This document shows, piece by piece, positions 34,144-45,139 of a stretch of 64,000 nt of DNA. The stretch is from Tigriopus japonicus (lineage: Eukaryota; Arthropoda; Copepoda; Harpacticoida; Harpacticidae): NCBI GenBank assembly GCA_010645155.1, contig CM021323.1, positions 9,848,448 through 9,912,447 of the forward strand. Direction: 5' to 3'. A program made the position numbers and the translations under genes. Numbering within the stretch: the stretch's first letter is position 1; each line of letters begins with the position of its first letter. The notes under the pieces were generated by a model. That model saw only the letters and a list, made by a program, of their open reading frames with translations, searched no databases and was not told the origin of the DNA.

Positions 34144-37100
34144 ATGATGAGGTTGACCTTAAGTGTTTTGATTGGAGTACTCCATGTTTTCTCCACTTGG
34201 GCTGGTAAGTTGGATTTTGAACACCAAAGTTCAGTTAACTACAAAATTACTAGCAACAAGGATTCAGATTTAAGAAAGGTTAACGACATTTCATGTTTTT
34301 TAACGGCTACCCTTTTGCCACGGCACCAAATTTTACTTTCACATCTTCCACAACTCATTTAAAAAAAACCTAAATATGTTGCAACAAAAATCCCCACAAC
34401 CCCAAAATTTGACGAGAGTATATCTTTTTAAAACTGAAAGCCACGGGTCGCATGTTCAAGCTTTTAACAACAATTTCTCAATATCTGAACACCAAGTCAG
34501 ATTAGCGTGTCTTTGAGTATACTCCCGGACCAGCTACCACCTTTAAACACTACTTAAGGCCAGAGAGTCTGCTTGAGGATCGTTGAACTGACAGGTTTCT
34601 GGCATTCTCATTTCCTAAATAGTTAAACATACGACCATTGTTTACCATAAATAGTAATGGAAACGAAAGTGAATCTGACTTGAAAAATCTGAATTGCGCT
34701 TCCTCCAAATTAGGTCCGATTGGAAATCAAACATTTTTGACCCATGAGGATATGGAACGGGCCCGAGCAAACCTGGCATCAGGAAACTTTTTGGTGGCCG
34801 AAGGCTCGGAGCTAGCTTGCACAGCTGAAAGTCGTCGAGAACAAGGGGCTTTGGATCGAAACTATGAATCCGATGTCCTTCGCCATTGGCCAGGAGGCAT
34901 TGTCCCGTACAAGTTCATTTCAACCACGTTATCAAACAATGCGAAATCTGTGATCGCCCAGGCCATTGCTCACATTCAGCAGAACAGTTGCATTCAAATT
35001 CGGCCAGCCACCGCGTCTGACGTTCATTATGTGGGAATAACGGACGACAGTAATGGATGCTACGCTTCTTTAGGGTTCTATGAATCAAAAGGCTTCAATA
35101 ACGACCATCATACTTACAACCTGGCTCCTGGGGGATGCGATGTAAGTATCAATTTTGTATCAAATTTAGAGGAGTATCCACCCTCTTTGTTTACAATTTG
35201 CAGTGGGTGAGCACCGCTGTGCACGAGTTCCTCCATATTCTCGGCGCGAGTCACGAACAAACTCGTCCCGATCGAGATGATTTCGTCTCCATCAATTGGT
35301 CCAATATTGGCAGTGGTAAAGAATTCAACTTCTTTAAGGCCCGATCACCAACGACTCCTGGCTCAGTTCCGATTTGCTCGACCGGGTCCAACTATGCCAG
35401 TTGCACTTCTTCGAGTGTTACCGACACTTATGGGTTTGCTTATGACTATCAGTCCGTGATGCACTATTCAAAATTTGCGTAAGTTGACGTAACGCAAGTT
35501 CTTTCTTGCATAATTGGTATCTCACTCAAAACAAAGTTGTGAGAAAAAGATTTTTCACGAAAAATTGAAAATTAACCTACAAGACAAAAGTGTTCTTTTT
35601 CCTACCCCAAAATCAGCTTATGAGGATTTATGACTGAAATAGTTAGTCTTAAAAAACAAGTTCAAATTGGTTGCAAATGTCTCTGTTGGCCAGTTTGTAG
35701 GAGGAGGACTGTTATTGGCTTGAGAATCCTTTAGCGGTCATATTGCTTTTTTTTGGTCATAATTTGTTGGGCGACAAATTTTGATGGTTCATTTACCAAG
35801 GCTTTTGAAGTGTGTGAATATAAAGCGAATCAATAAATATGAATGTTATTATTTTTTTCACTTAGTATAAGAATCAAGTCTCAAGATATTGGAAAAAAAT
35901 AAATCATAATTTTGCTTGAAATATAAACTTTCATAATCGTTTTAGCACTTGAGCCATTTTTGCGATTTCAGCTTTTTTCAATCGCACGCAATGTTTTTTT
36001 AATAGCTTTTAGGAATTCTTTAAACCTTTTTTTCAATGCTTACTTGTGCACCTTTAAGCTTCTTTGAAACTTTTTTCTGTTTTTTAAGCAATTCATTTTG
36101 CTCCAATTGTTTCTAATCACCTCTCAAAGCCCAAAACGAAGTTCAGAACAGGGGTTTAATTTCCAATTTATTAGCAAAAGCATTACTTTCCCTGGTGGAA
36201 TAGCATTCCAATTATTTTTGCCAAAACACAAATTTTGATCAGAAATCGTCTATATTTCCCCAAAAAAGGGATTTGTAATTCTATTTGGATCTTGAAATCA
36301 AAAGTCAAACTTCTACTTTTATAGATTTGCAGTGGATAACAGCATTCAGACAATCACTCCAATTCCCGACGCCAGTGTGACTTTGGGAAATAATGTGGGA
36401 ATGTCTCCTTTGGACATCAACAAACTCAATGCCGCCTACAATTGTCCTAACCGGACTCCATCTACCTCTTGCGATATGTCTCTCATTGGGACGATGGGAA
36501 CCTTGGACGAAACTTCTGCCATGGATGGTTGTGAAATTCTCATCACTGTCCCCGTTGGGCATACCATCGAGTTCTTTTTCACCAGTTTCAATGTAAGGCC
36601 TACCAGGCTAAAAGTGACTTCGGGGTTCGTTTTGATCATACAATGATTCCATTTTCAGTTCCCGGATTGCTCCAAGTCCATCTCAATCCATGACGGTGAA
36701 ATCCCATCGGATTTCAACAAGATAGGCGATTATTGTTCCACCAATGTTCCCACGGTCTTAACAACGAGCTCCAACAAGGCTCGCTTGATGATTAGTATTC
36801 CAACCAATGGCCAATACACCTTGAAATGGAAGGCAGTTGCCAGTAAGGAACCACCGCAAACAATGATGATCATTCATTCAATTGGACTGATTTCATTTGT
36901 GGTGTTCTAGGTTCTTGTTGTTCTGTCGTGGAGATTGCTGGTACTGCACCCCAGCAAACTAGTCGTTTAGGCAATTACAATATTGAGACTGACACCACAA
37001 CAATCAATGGCGTGATACGGCCAACTTACCGAAAAGGTTCTCAAACATTGGCTTACACCACCGTCGAATGGGTCGTTACAAGTAGCGGCATAGCTTCAAC

Positions 37101-39099
37101 TTCGGGCGGAATTTTCATCAGAAGTGGTTCAACCACGTGTCCAACAGCAGCCTATAGACTGAGATATTACGATGGCCAAGATATCGTTGATTCTCCAGCT
37201 TGGTCGGTCAAATGCGTATTGGGTAAGCTAAGCGTTTAACAGAGTTTCCAGGGCTTCCAAGGTTTTACGAATAGTTTTCTTACTCGACCTAAGCAACTCC
37301 AATACGTTTTATAAATTTCTGTCTTGAGTGGCTCTCGACAATTACAAGTCTGCAACCAAATCACCCAATCATTTTGCTGGCGCAATAATGCGCCTGGGAA
37401 ATGTTTGCAGGCTATTCGAGTCGTGTGCGAATGGATAAGTTTAAGGACTCTAATTGTGGTCATAGAGTCCGCTACCTGGTGCATTTTTTGTGTCATTAGG
37501 TCTTACGCATCATGATACCCCTGTATTTGAAGATAGCAACGGTCATATATCAGTTTTGGACCAACTAGAATGAGTGTAGTCGGACAAATTCAGCTGGGGA
37601 TTTGGGGGGCCAAACTGACTAGGGATGGGCCAGAACTAGGCTCGGGCATTTCCTAGTTTAAATTTGCCACGTGAGGGAAAAGCTCTTGTTTTGGGTGATT
37701 GTTTAAACGAAGAATACGAATTGGGCTCAAGAATTTCAATTTTGTTTACAGAGGTTTTGTCTCGACTCTGACGTAACCCTAGCCATTTTGGCCCCAGAAT
37801 CCCCAGCTGAATTCTTTCGATTACATTCATACATTGCACTTCCGATCTTGCAGTTCGCGCAAACTACGTTCTGAACTTGGTGCAATTAGATTTGGCAACT
37901 CAATGCTTAATTTTGAAACACAATGGTTCTATTTTGAGACAATGCACCTCCATTTTGAAACACTATGCTTCCGATTTGGAGTGAAATGTAATGTGTTACA
38001 ACAACAAATACCTTGTGTTCAAATGAAACCAATTACACTTACACTTTAAGGCAAGTACAATTACGTACATTTTATATATACCTTGTCTTGTAGATTGTGG
38101 GGCGCCTCCAACGGCGGCAGCTGTTGGAGCAACCACCATTTCCCCAGCCAATCCTGACAGCACAATCTTGGGATCAGTCGCCACCTATACGTGTGCGAAT
38201 GGGGATAACGGATATGCCTATTGTGCTACTGATGGAACATGGAAACAAACCGATAATTTGCCATGTGGAAATGTGGCCACCACTCCTACAACTACTACTA
38301 CCACTTCCACAACAACAACGACTACCACCACAACTACAACAACAACAACCACGACTACCACTACAACCACAACGACGACAACCACCACCACCACCACCAC
38401 CACTACTACCACCACAACCACAACCACCACCACCACCACCACCACTACTACCACTACCACTACCACTACCACTACCACCACAACCACAACCACAACCACA
38501 ACCACAACCACAACCACAACCACCACTACTACCACCACCACAACCACAACCACCACTACTACCACCACATCCACAACCACAACCTCTACAAGCGTTCCAG
38601 AGATACTTATTTCTCAATGTTATTGGTTGTATTTCCGAGTGATCAATCAAGGAGAACGGATTGCCTTGCAATTCCCATTGAGTGGTTCTTATCCTAATCA
38701 AAGTCATTGCCAATGGTTCTTTTTGGTAATTTTGAATCCTCAACCTGAACTTAACCAAGATTTTGACAATGCGACCCATTTTGCAGAGCCCTCACTGGAC
38801 TCGACTTCGGATTCAAATCGAACGTCTTGACATCCAACCGTTTCATCAATGTCTCCTGGATAATTTTACCATGTTTGGTGTTGGAAACACTGGCCTCCGA
38901 TTCTGTGGCACAACAAACTCCCCGTTGACCTACACCACTAACCAAAACGTTTTGAGACTGATCTTCAACTCGAATGCGTCAGTCGCAGCCAATGGATTTA
39001 GGGCGATTATCGAAGGTATAAGTTCAAGCAAGGCATTACTGTGTCAACCGTTTAGTAACCACCAAATAATACATATATTTTTTTCTTCCAGTTATCTAA
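34144..39099 (+). CDS. Secreted astacin-family metalloprotease with CUB, sushi and Thr-rich mucin-like regions (nine exons, 798 aa)
   Basis: A zinc endopeptidase of the astacin/meprin (M12A) family, predicted extracellular. Exons: 34144-34204, 34714-35141, 35204-35478, 36325-36592, 36659-36842, 36911-37222, 38094-38725, 38787-39015, 39092-39099; phases are all compatible. Residues 1-20 are a signal peptide, then a short propeptide. The catalytic domain starts near residue 70. The zinc motif HEFLHILGASHE is at 170-181, and the Met-turn SVMHY supplies Met249 and Tyr251. A CUB-like domain follows to about 405, then a Cys-rich domain of unknown function ending SPAWSVKC (about 408-508), a sushi/CCP domain (about 511-556), about 100 nearly uninterrupted Thr, and a second CUB-like domain to the end. 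The last coding exon would be only 8 nt (VI stop); retaining that intron gives a slightly longer C-terminus. Substrate unknown. Confidence 0.88.
35479..36324. other. Astacin intron 3, AT-rich
   Basis: An 846-bp intron splitting the Met-turn exon from the end of the catalytic domain (TTTGC|GTAAGT ... TTTTATAG|ATTTGC). No other feature seen. Confidence 0.7.
37580..37821. repeat. MITE-like inverted repeat in astacin intron 6
   Basis: 37580-37628 and 37775-37821 are inverted copies sharing AATTCAGCTGGGGATT, GGGGCCAAA and CTAGGG. A related copy lies at 16998-17100, showing that the sequence is dispersed. No coding capacity. Confidence 0.7.
38278..38592 (+). repeat. ACN trinucleotide tract encoding about 100 threonines
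   Basis: An in-frame run of ACA, ACC, ACT and ACG codons with a few Ser codons, inside astacin exon 7. The mixed third bases show it is not a pure microsatellite; the amino acid is maintained. Such tracts are usual O-glycosylation stalks. Confidence 0.9.
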
Positions 39100-39218
39100 C
39101 TTTAGGAGCATCCAACCAAACCATGGCCAGTTCGTATGAACTACAAGAGTGATTAAGAATATACATTACTTTTTTATTTCATGTTCAAAGCAACTATTAC
39201 ATATTGTAAATCATATAA

Positions 39219-39224
39219 AATAAA
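39219..39224 (+). terminator. Polyadenylation signal of the astacin gene
   Basis: AATAAA 120 nt after the predicted stop. The convergent P450 gene ends about 400 bp further on. Confidence 0.5.
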
Positions 39225-39634
39225 GGCATTCAAATGACAATATGAATTTAAGCAATTTCATCTATCTGCTGATAAAATTTCAGTCGAACTTTTACTTAAA
39301 CTCTTCAAATCTCTCAGACCCGAGGACACTCCACCAAAATTTGTCTTCTTGCATACACAATTTAGACATCAAGAAACTATTTTTTGCAGCAAAATGGATT
39401 TCAGTCATAACACGCCCATTCTAGCCCTTGTTGCACATGTGTAACTCGTCTAAATGTGTCTCCGAGGGTTAAAAACAATATCATTGTCGAAAGTTCCATT
39501 GCAAATTTCACAACAGAGTGGGAACTAGTTCAAAATTTGTAACCCCAACATCAGCGTTTCATCATCAAGTACGGGCTTACATGTATTATATGCGATCATG
39601 TAAAACCTAGAGAATGTATATTCAGTTGTCTATT

Positions 39635-41218
39635 TCATTTGAGACGAGCTTCCACTTTCACCAAAAGTGGCTCTTTTGGTGCTGCCAACATAGCTGAAGG
39701 TTCCAACGTAAAGCTTTCAACAGTGTCGGCACAAGTCACAAATTTGTAGCTCCGTAAGACCCCAAAAAGAGCTAATTTGGCCTCGAGTAAGGCAAATCTC
39801 ATGCCAATGCAAGCTCTCGGGCCATGTCCAAATCCAAGGAAAGCGTAAGGATGTCGGTTGGCTTTGGCTTGCGCTGAAAATCTTTCGGGATCATATTGAT
39901 CTGGATCGGGATATATTTCCCGGTTCTTGTGAATTGCCGAAACATATATATGCACATCATCCCCACGTTTCAATGGAATGCTAGTTCCTGGAACAATATA
40001 GTCTTTGGTACAAGCCCGAGTGATTAGGCCAAGGGCAGGGTTGATCCGAAGGGTCTCATGGAGAACCATGTCCATATATGGAAGGCTTTGAATTAGGTTG
40101 TAATCGGGATATGAATCCACATCCAATTCTCCCGAAACGTCCACGATCTCTTGATAAAGCTTGTCTTGGATGTCGGGGTTTCGTGCCAAGTAAAAGGATG
40201 TTATAGCCAAGGTCTGAGCAGTTGTGTCATATCCAGCTATAAGAATGACTAAAGCCGTAGCTACCAAAGTTATTTCATCCAAAGATTTGCGAGCATTGTC
40301 GTGAATCTGGTTGGGATTTGTGTCGCTTTCAGAGTCCTCTTTCATGGCATCAATCATCAGATCCACCAAATCATTCCTCCTAAATTTGGTTTGCATCCGA
40401 TGATTGACGGTTTCTTTTACAATCTCGTAAAAGAACATCGTTTGCTCATACTTTTGAATTGGAATGCTCAACTTTTCCATAACAAATTTTCCACCCGGAA
40501 CAATTGCAGCAATCAAAACCTTCCACATATCTTTTGGGGTATTTCTGAAAAACTCTCGGGCGTTCTTGGCAAATTTTGAGTTCTTATCCTCGAAAGACTT
40601 TGCATTGACGCCAAAAGCACAAGAAGCTATTGTATCCATACTGAATTTGCTGTATTTGACTTTCAGGTCAAAGGGTTGATCAAGGGCAACTTCTTGACCG
40701 ATGCTTTTCACGAGATTTTTGGTGACCTCATGAATAAATTGCATCATGCCTTTCAATTTACCAGCCGTGAAAATAGGTGTAAATGTGTTCCTCGATTTCT
40801 TCCATTCTTCTCCTTGAAGAGACGGGAGTTGTTGAAGCCATAACTTATCCACAAAATGGCTGGTTCTTAGAAATTCGACTGCAGCATCTCCTTGTCGGTC
40901 AACAAAATGATCAAAGTCTTTCACCATGATTTGTTTGGCCATCTCGGGATCACAAATGGCCATCACTGGATTGGCAAAAATGTACAAACCGAAGAACTTG
41001 GGAAATCCCAGAGCTTTGGCTTGCTCGTATGCCCCTTGATTAAAGTTTGTTGTTGGATTAAGAACCATGCTCCAATTCATCACAGGTGAGCTTCCAAATG
41101 GGAAAACGGGCTTGACATATTCCACGTTTTGTTGTTTCCAGAAGTGCCATGCTCTGCGGAATTTGAAGTAATAATACAAAACAAAGCACAACACGCCTAC
41201 GAAGCACTCCAAGATCAT
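39635..41218 (-). CDS. Cytochrome P450, CYP3 clan, 527 aa, single coding exon
   Basis: A microsomal haem-thiolate monooxygenase likely acting on xenobiotics or endogenous lipids. The frame is open further upstream, but the first ATG is at 41218 and gives a standard length with an N-terminal membrane anchor (ILECFVGVLCFVLYYYF) followed by basic residues and a Pro-rich hinge. Oxygen-binding I-helix AGYDTT is at 328-333, ExxR (ETLR) at 388-391, PERF at 444-447, and the haem loop FGHGPRACIG has ligand Cys470. The pattern matches CYP3-clan enzymes (CYP3A/CYP6/CYP9-like). No intron interrupts the coding region; an acceptor-like TCTTACAG about 45 nt upstream of the ATG suggests a 5' UTR intron. Convergent with the astacin gene. 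Subfamily and substrate cannot be read from sequence alone. Confidence 0.95.
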   Translation of the reverse strand: MILECFVGVLCFVLYYYFKFRRAWHFWKQQNVEYVKPVFPFGSSPVMNWSMVLNPTTNFNQGAYEQAKALGFPKFFGLYIFANPVMAICDPEMAKQIMVKDFDHFVDRQGDAAVEFLRTSHFVDKLWLQQLPSLQGEEWKKSRNTFTPIFTAGKLKGMMQFIHEVTKNLVKSIGQEVALDQPFDLKVKYSKFSMDTIASCAFGVNAKSFEDKNSKFAKNAREFFRNTPKDMWKVLIAAIVPGGKFVMEKLSIPIQKYEQTMFFYEIVKETVNHRMQTKFRRNDLVDLMIDAMKEDSESDTNPNQIHDNARKSLDEITLVATALVILIAGYDTTAQTLAITSFYLARNPDIQDKLYQEIVDVSGELDVDSYPDYNLIQSLPYMDMVLHETLRINPALGLITRACTKDYIVPGTSIPLKRGDDVHIYVSAIHKNREIYPDPDQYDPERFSAQAKANRHPYAFLGFGHGPRACIGMRFALLEAKLALFGVLRSYKFVTCADTVESFTLEPSAMLAAPKEPLLVKVEARLK

Positions 41219-41431
41219 TGTTTGATCTGACCAGACTATTTCGAACGGTTTTCTCTGTAAGACTGATAGATTTATTTCCGCTTTGTTTTGCTCGGGATGT
41301 TTTGGGACCGTTGCTATGTTAGTACGTAGTAGAGATGTCGAAAGTGACACCGCCGATGAGTCGATCGTACCAATTGAAGCGCAAAGTGCATGAGGATTTT
41401 TGAAGGGAGTAAAGAGTAGTGACAAGGCCAA

Positions 41432-43578
41432 AAAGAGTGTCCCATTTTAAACCCAGATGTCGCTAAACTCATGTCTAAACGTGAAAAACATGCAATAAAT
41501 CTCTTAATTGATTTTAGGACTCGTAAGTCGTTTTGCGACGAAATTTAATTCGCAGGATGAAAAAAAAACGCAGGATGTGAGCGCGATGTTTGCATGATAT
41601 TATGTATTTTTTGACACTCTCCTCTTCTTTTCTCTGCCACTTGTCCCTATTCGCTATTTCCCTTGTTATATTCGTGCTCTTCAATTCGGTGAAGTGGACA
41701 AGCAATGAACTGAAAAAGTCGCCAGACCCATCTTACGTTGATTTCCAGCATGGTTGTCACGGTGAGAATGCGATGCTGGTTTTTGGCAAAATAAAGTTGG
41801 CAAATAAAATGAAAATGGAGAAAGAAATGGCCCCAGAACAAAAAGAGACACGAAAATTTAAAAAAATATAGCAAAACTGGGCACTAAATTTGGAAAATGA
41901 GCATTATGTTTCACCAACCATAGAGTGGAATGCAAGTGTATGACCATTTAAGAGGAAATATTTTTATTCCGTTGAACAAAACATTTTGGGTAAAATTTTT
42001 ATTTTACCATTTTTTGAACCAAATCGACAATTGTTGCATTGAATTGCCCAAAACTCGACAAATTTTGCATTTAATTGCCCAAAAAGTGACAAATTTTGTA
42101 TTTATTTGCCCAACCAAAGCAAATAAAATGAAAAATGGCAAATACACTTTAAAAGCTGGCAAATAGCAAATAAACATGTTTTTGGGCATAAATCTTATTT
42201 GCCTGAAATCTGCACCCCTTNNNNNNNNNNNNNNNNNNNNNNNNNNNNNNNNNNNNNNNNNNNNNNNNNNNNNNNNNNNNNNNNNNNNNNNNNNNNNNNN
42301 TGAAATCTGCACCCCTAGTTCTGAGTTTTGCTTTTTTCCAGTTAGTTCACGGATTTTTTAACCCATGCAAGGGATTTATTTCTGTGCAAGGGTTTACGTC
42401 AATTTTTATAAAACATTTGATTATCACAATGAATTAGAATTCGCCACTTTTTTGAAGAAATTTTGTAAGAAACGATCCAAGTCACGTTTGAAATTTAACA
42501 AAGAATCATCTAATGTGCAGAATCGTCTAAGTCCCTGAGGGAGAGGTGGAGTGTTTATCAATTTTCCCAATTTATAAAATTAAGGCATTGAAATATGAAA
42601 AGGGGAAGTGGATAAGGAGAAGCGGAGAAACAGAGATCAAGCCAGGGGTTTATCTCATTGGGCATGAAAGCTTCAGCCATGGAAGCTATTCAAGTCTATG
42701 GCGCCCAATTAATCTCTTTTGCGAGTCAACCTTTAATGACTCGTTCACATCCCTAGTACGTACTGTTATGTCATGTAAAGGCGAGGTTCATCTACTCGGA
42801 CGCATCAGTTTACATTGTATTTGGCATCAACTCAAGGTCAAGCAAAACGTTCACTTTGCTTCACCGTCAAAGTCGTTGTGGAAACATTCAAAATCAGTTT
42901 CCGAGTTTTCTTTAGCTTTAAATACTCCTAGAAAGTACCCATTGATAGAGTGTTGTATGGAGAAGATGTTCGAGCACTGAAGGAGCTCGGATGGTGCGAC
43001 ATTTTGGAGTTATAGCAATCATGGAAATTTAAAAAAACAGGGTTTTAGCCGTTCCTCAAAATCAAAAAGGAAAAAATTACAGTTCCTGTTCTTTTACACA
43101 AAATGAGTACTTCGTAACTCCTGAATTCAAAGTACAACGAAGATTGAGTTTTTAGTCTCTGGAGTTTTGACTCCACAAGCAGGATTCTTATTGCTCTCAG
43201 AAGCTCAGCAGAAGCCAAAAAACAGCTTCACCTCAAATAACAAATCTGATATTTGTTCATCTTAGTTGAGAAAAATCTTGAAAATGGCGATTTAATTGTG
43301 TGCTTTCATCCTTGAATCATCACATTAAATTTTTTCCTCTGAAACGTAGAACCAGACCAATTTGTATGTTCGCCTCGCCGAAATTTATTCGAAATTTTCA
43401 AATATGCATTGTCCAAAACAATGTCCATACAAATATGCATACTCAAAATTGTCTATTTAACTTTGTGTTGAAAATTTTCTTTTTAATGTATTCATCTAAG
43501 AAAGCATTTTTAAATACAAAGCTAAAAGCCCCTCAAATTAGATTTCATCGTCATATACTATTGTCATTCCTGAACTCG
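41432..43578. other. Intergenic, AT-rich, with an assembly gap
   Basis: Open frames here, including a 144-codon frame at 42546-42980 that lacks an ATG at its 5' end, show no family signature. N-gap at 42221-42300. Confidence 0.4.
42203..42316. repeat. N-gap flanked by a 16-bp duplication
   Basis: TGAAATCTGCACCCCT occurs immediately before (42203-42218) and immediately after (42301-42316) the 80 Ns. As at 27.3 kb, this looks like overlapping contig ends. Confidence 0.7.
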
Positions 43579-43865
43579 TGTCGAGAGTATGCTGCTAAAT
43601 CATGACTCTCTCCTTCTTTGTCACTCGATTGAAAGAACACTGATAGTTGGTATATTCATCTGCTATTTATCGATCATGAGTGCACATCCTTTCTTCCGTA
43701 GAAACTTCTCTTGCCTTCTATATCTCAAAGGACCTGTTGATAAGGAGAAACTAGTTTGGTTGATCGGACCGCGTTGGCTCAACCAGATCGACATTTTATT
43801 CTGTTCTTTGTTCTGCCACTCGCATCATCGTTTGGTAGTCGAATAAAGTTTATATAAGCCTACCA

Positions 43866-43877
43866 TGGCGCAGTGAG
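43866..43877 (+). other. Primer-binding site, TGGCGCAGTGAG
   Basis: It directly follows a CCA that would end the LTR, and starts TGG as a complement of a tRNA CCA end. AATAAA (43842) and TATATAAG (43851) lie just upstream. The same TGGCGCA start recurs in the LTR elements at 50092 (minus) and 60201. Confidence 0.5.
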
Positions 43878-43963
43878 TTTAACCAAGGCACTGAGATGTT
43901 CCCTTGGTAGTGAACCCAAGTTCCCAAGGTGGATTACGATTGTGTTTCCGAAATCAAGTCACA

Positions 43964-45044
43964 ATGTCATCTGAGAGAGACATCATTGAAAGACTTAAGG
44001 CTTCCCGTCGAGGATTCAAGAGTCATGTGACTAGGGCCAGGAAACGAGCAATGGATGCTGTCAAGGCCCATTCACCAGGGGCCGATCCAACCCTTCTAGA
44101 AATCAACCTTGAGGAGTGGAAAATTGCTCTGGATAAATTTGTTCAGGCCGATGATGAGGTCGTTGGCCATGTTGATGCGGATAATGGGGATGAAGATACA
44201 GAAGTGGATGGTCATGAAACGGCATTCATAACATTCAAGACCAACATAATTAGTTTGAGAAGAGAATTCGACAATTCAAATTCAATTTCTCAAGTTCCTC
44301 CGATTTCCCCGATTTCACCTTCGTTTATCAATCCGGAATTGCCCCGTTTTCCGGCCAAACGTCCTCCTATGTTGGAAACAGATACTGATCACCGGAAATT
44401 TGTTCTGTGGCGTCCTCTATGGGAGAATTATTCTACATTAATGCAATTACCTCGCCGAGAACGTAGTACTCAGGTCTCTGCATTTTGGGAATGTTGTTCT
44501 CCTGGTTTCTTTCGGATGGTTCAACATACACTTGGCATTCGTTTAGACACTGGCCGCCCGGTGAAAGAAATTTTGGACGCGATTGAATCCCATCTTCGTA
44601 GTTTGAGAAACAAGCATTTGGACATGCGTGAATTGTTGTCAGTGTTGCAAAAGGATGGTCAAAGTTACACCTCTTTAACGAGATTCGGGAACGAGGAGAA
44701 TATGCAGATGTTGCGCACATCACGTTTACAGAAGCCCAAAATTTTATTTTGGAACTTGAGACGGCGAAGAGTGGCGCAAAACAAATCGGTAAGCAACTTC
44801 ATCGTATGGAACCAAAGAAATTGGTGCTGCTCGTTCCACACCTTACAAGAAAAATAAACATGGAGGTAAAGATTCAAATCGTCTCCAGAAGTGCGGATGT
44901 TGTGGAAATTCTAGCCACCCTAGAGATCAATGTCCAGCCCGTGAAGTTACGTGTTTAAAATGTTCCAAGGTGGGACATTTTGCGAAGCATTGTCGATCCA
45001 GCCAAAGTGTTCGAGGCGGAAAATCAAAATCTGAAAATCCTTAA
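43964..45044 (+). pseudogene. Gag-like polyprotein, frameshifted
   Basis: ATG at 43964 opens a basic, then acidic N-terminus and a capsid-like region (LWRPLWENYSTLMQLPRRER). At least two frameshifts occur, the first near 44673 at a T-run. Two zinc knuckles of CX2CX4HX4C form (CGCCGNSSHPRDQC, CLKCSKVGHFAKHC) lie in another frame at 44892-44995, with a stop at 45042. Retroelement capsid and nucleocapsid role; defective here. Confidence 0.75.
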
Positions 45045-45139
45045 TCTACTCAATTGAATACTATTTCGGTTGCAGGAACGTTTTCTTCTCCAACAGTGCC
45101 CGTTAATTTACACTTTTACGGTTCATCCAAACAATATCT

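Noticed and set aside
34623..34713. Upstream part of the open frame before astacin exon 2 as coding
   Set aside because: Acceptors at 34622 and 34654 have the wrong phase for exon 1; the acceptor at 34713 fits the phase and gives a clean propeptide.
38218..38580. Long poly-Val and poly-Cys/Gly frames on the minus strand and His/Asn frames on the plus strand
   Set aside because: They are shadows of the ACN threonine tract of the astacin gene in other frames.
42546..42980. 144-codon open frame
   Set aside because: It opens with GTG, its first ATG is in the second half, and there is no splice context or family motif.
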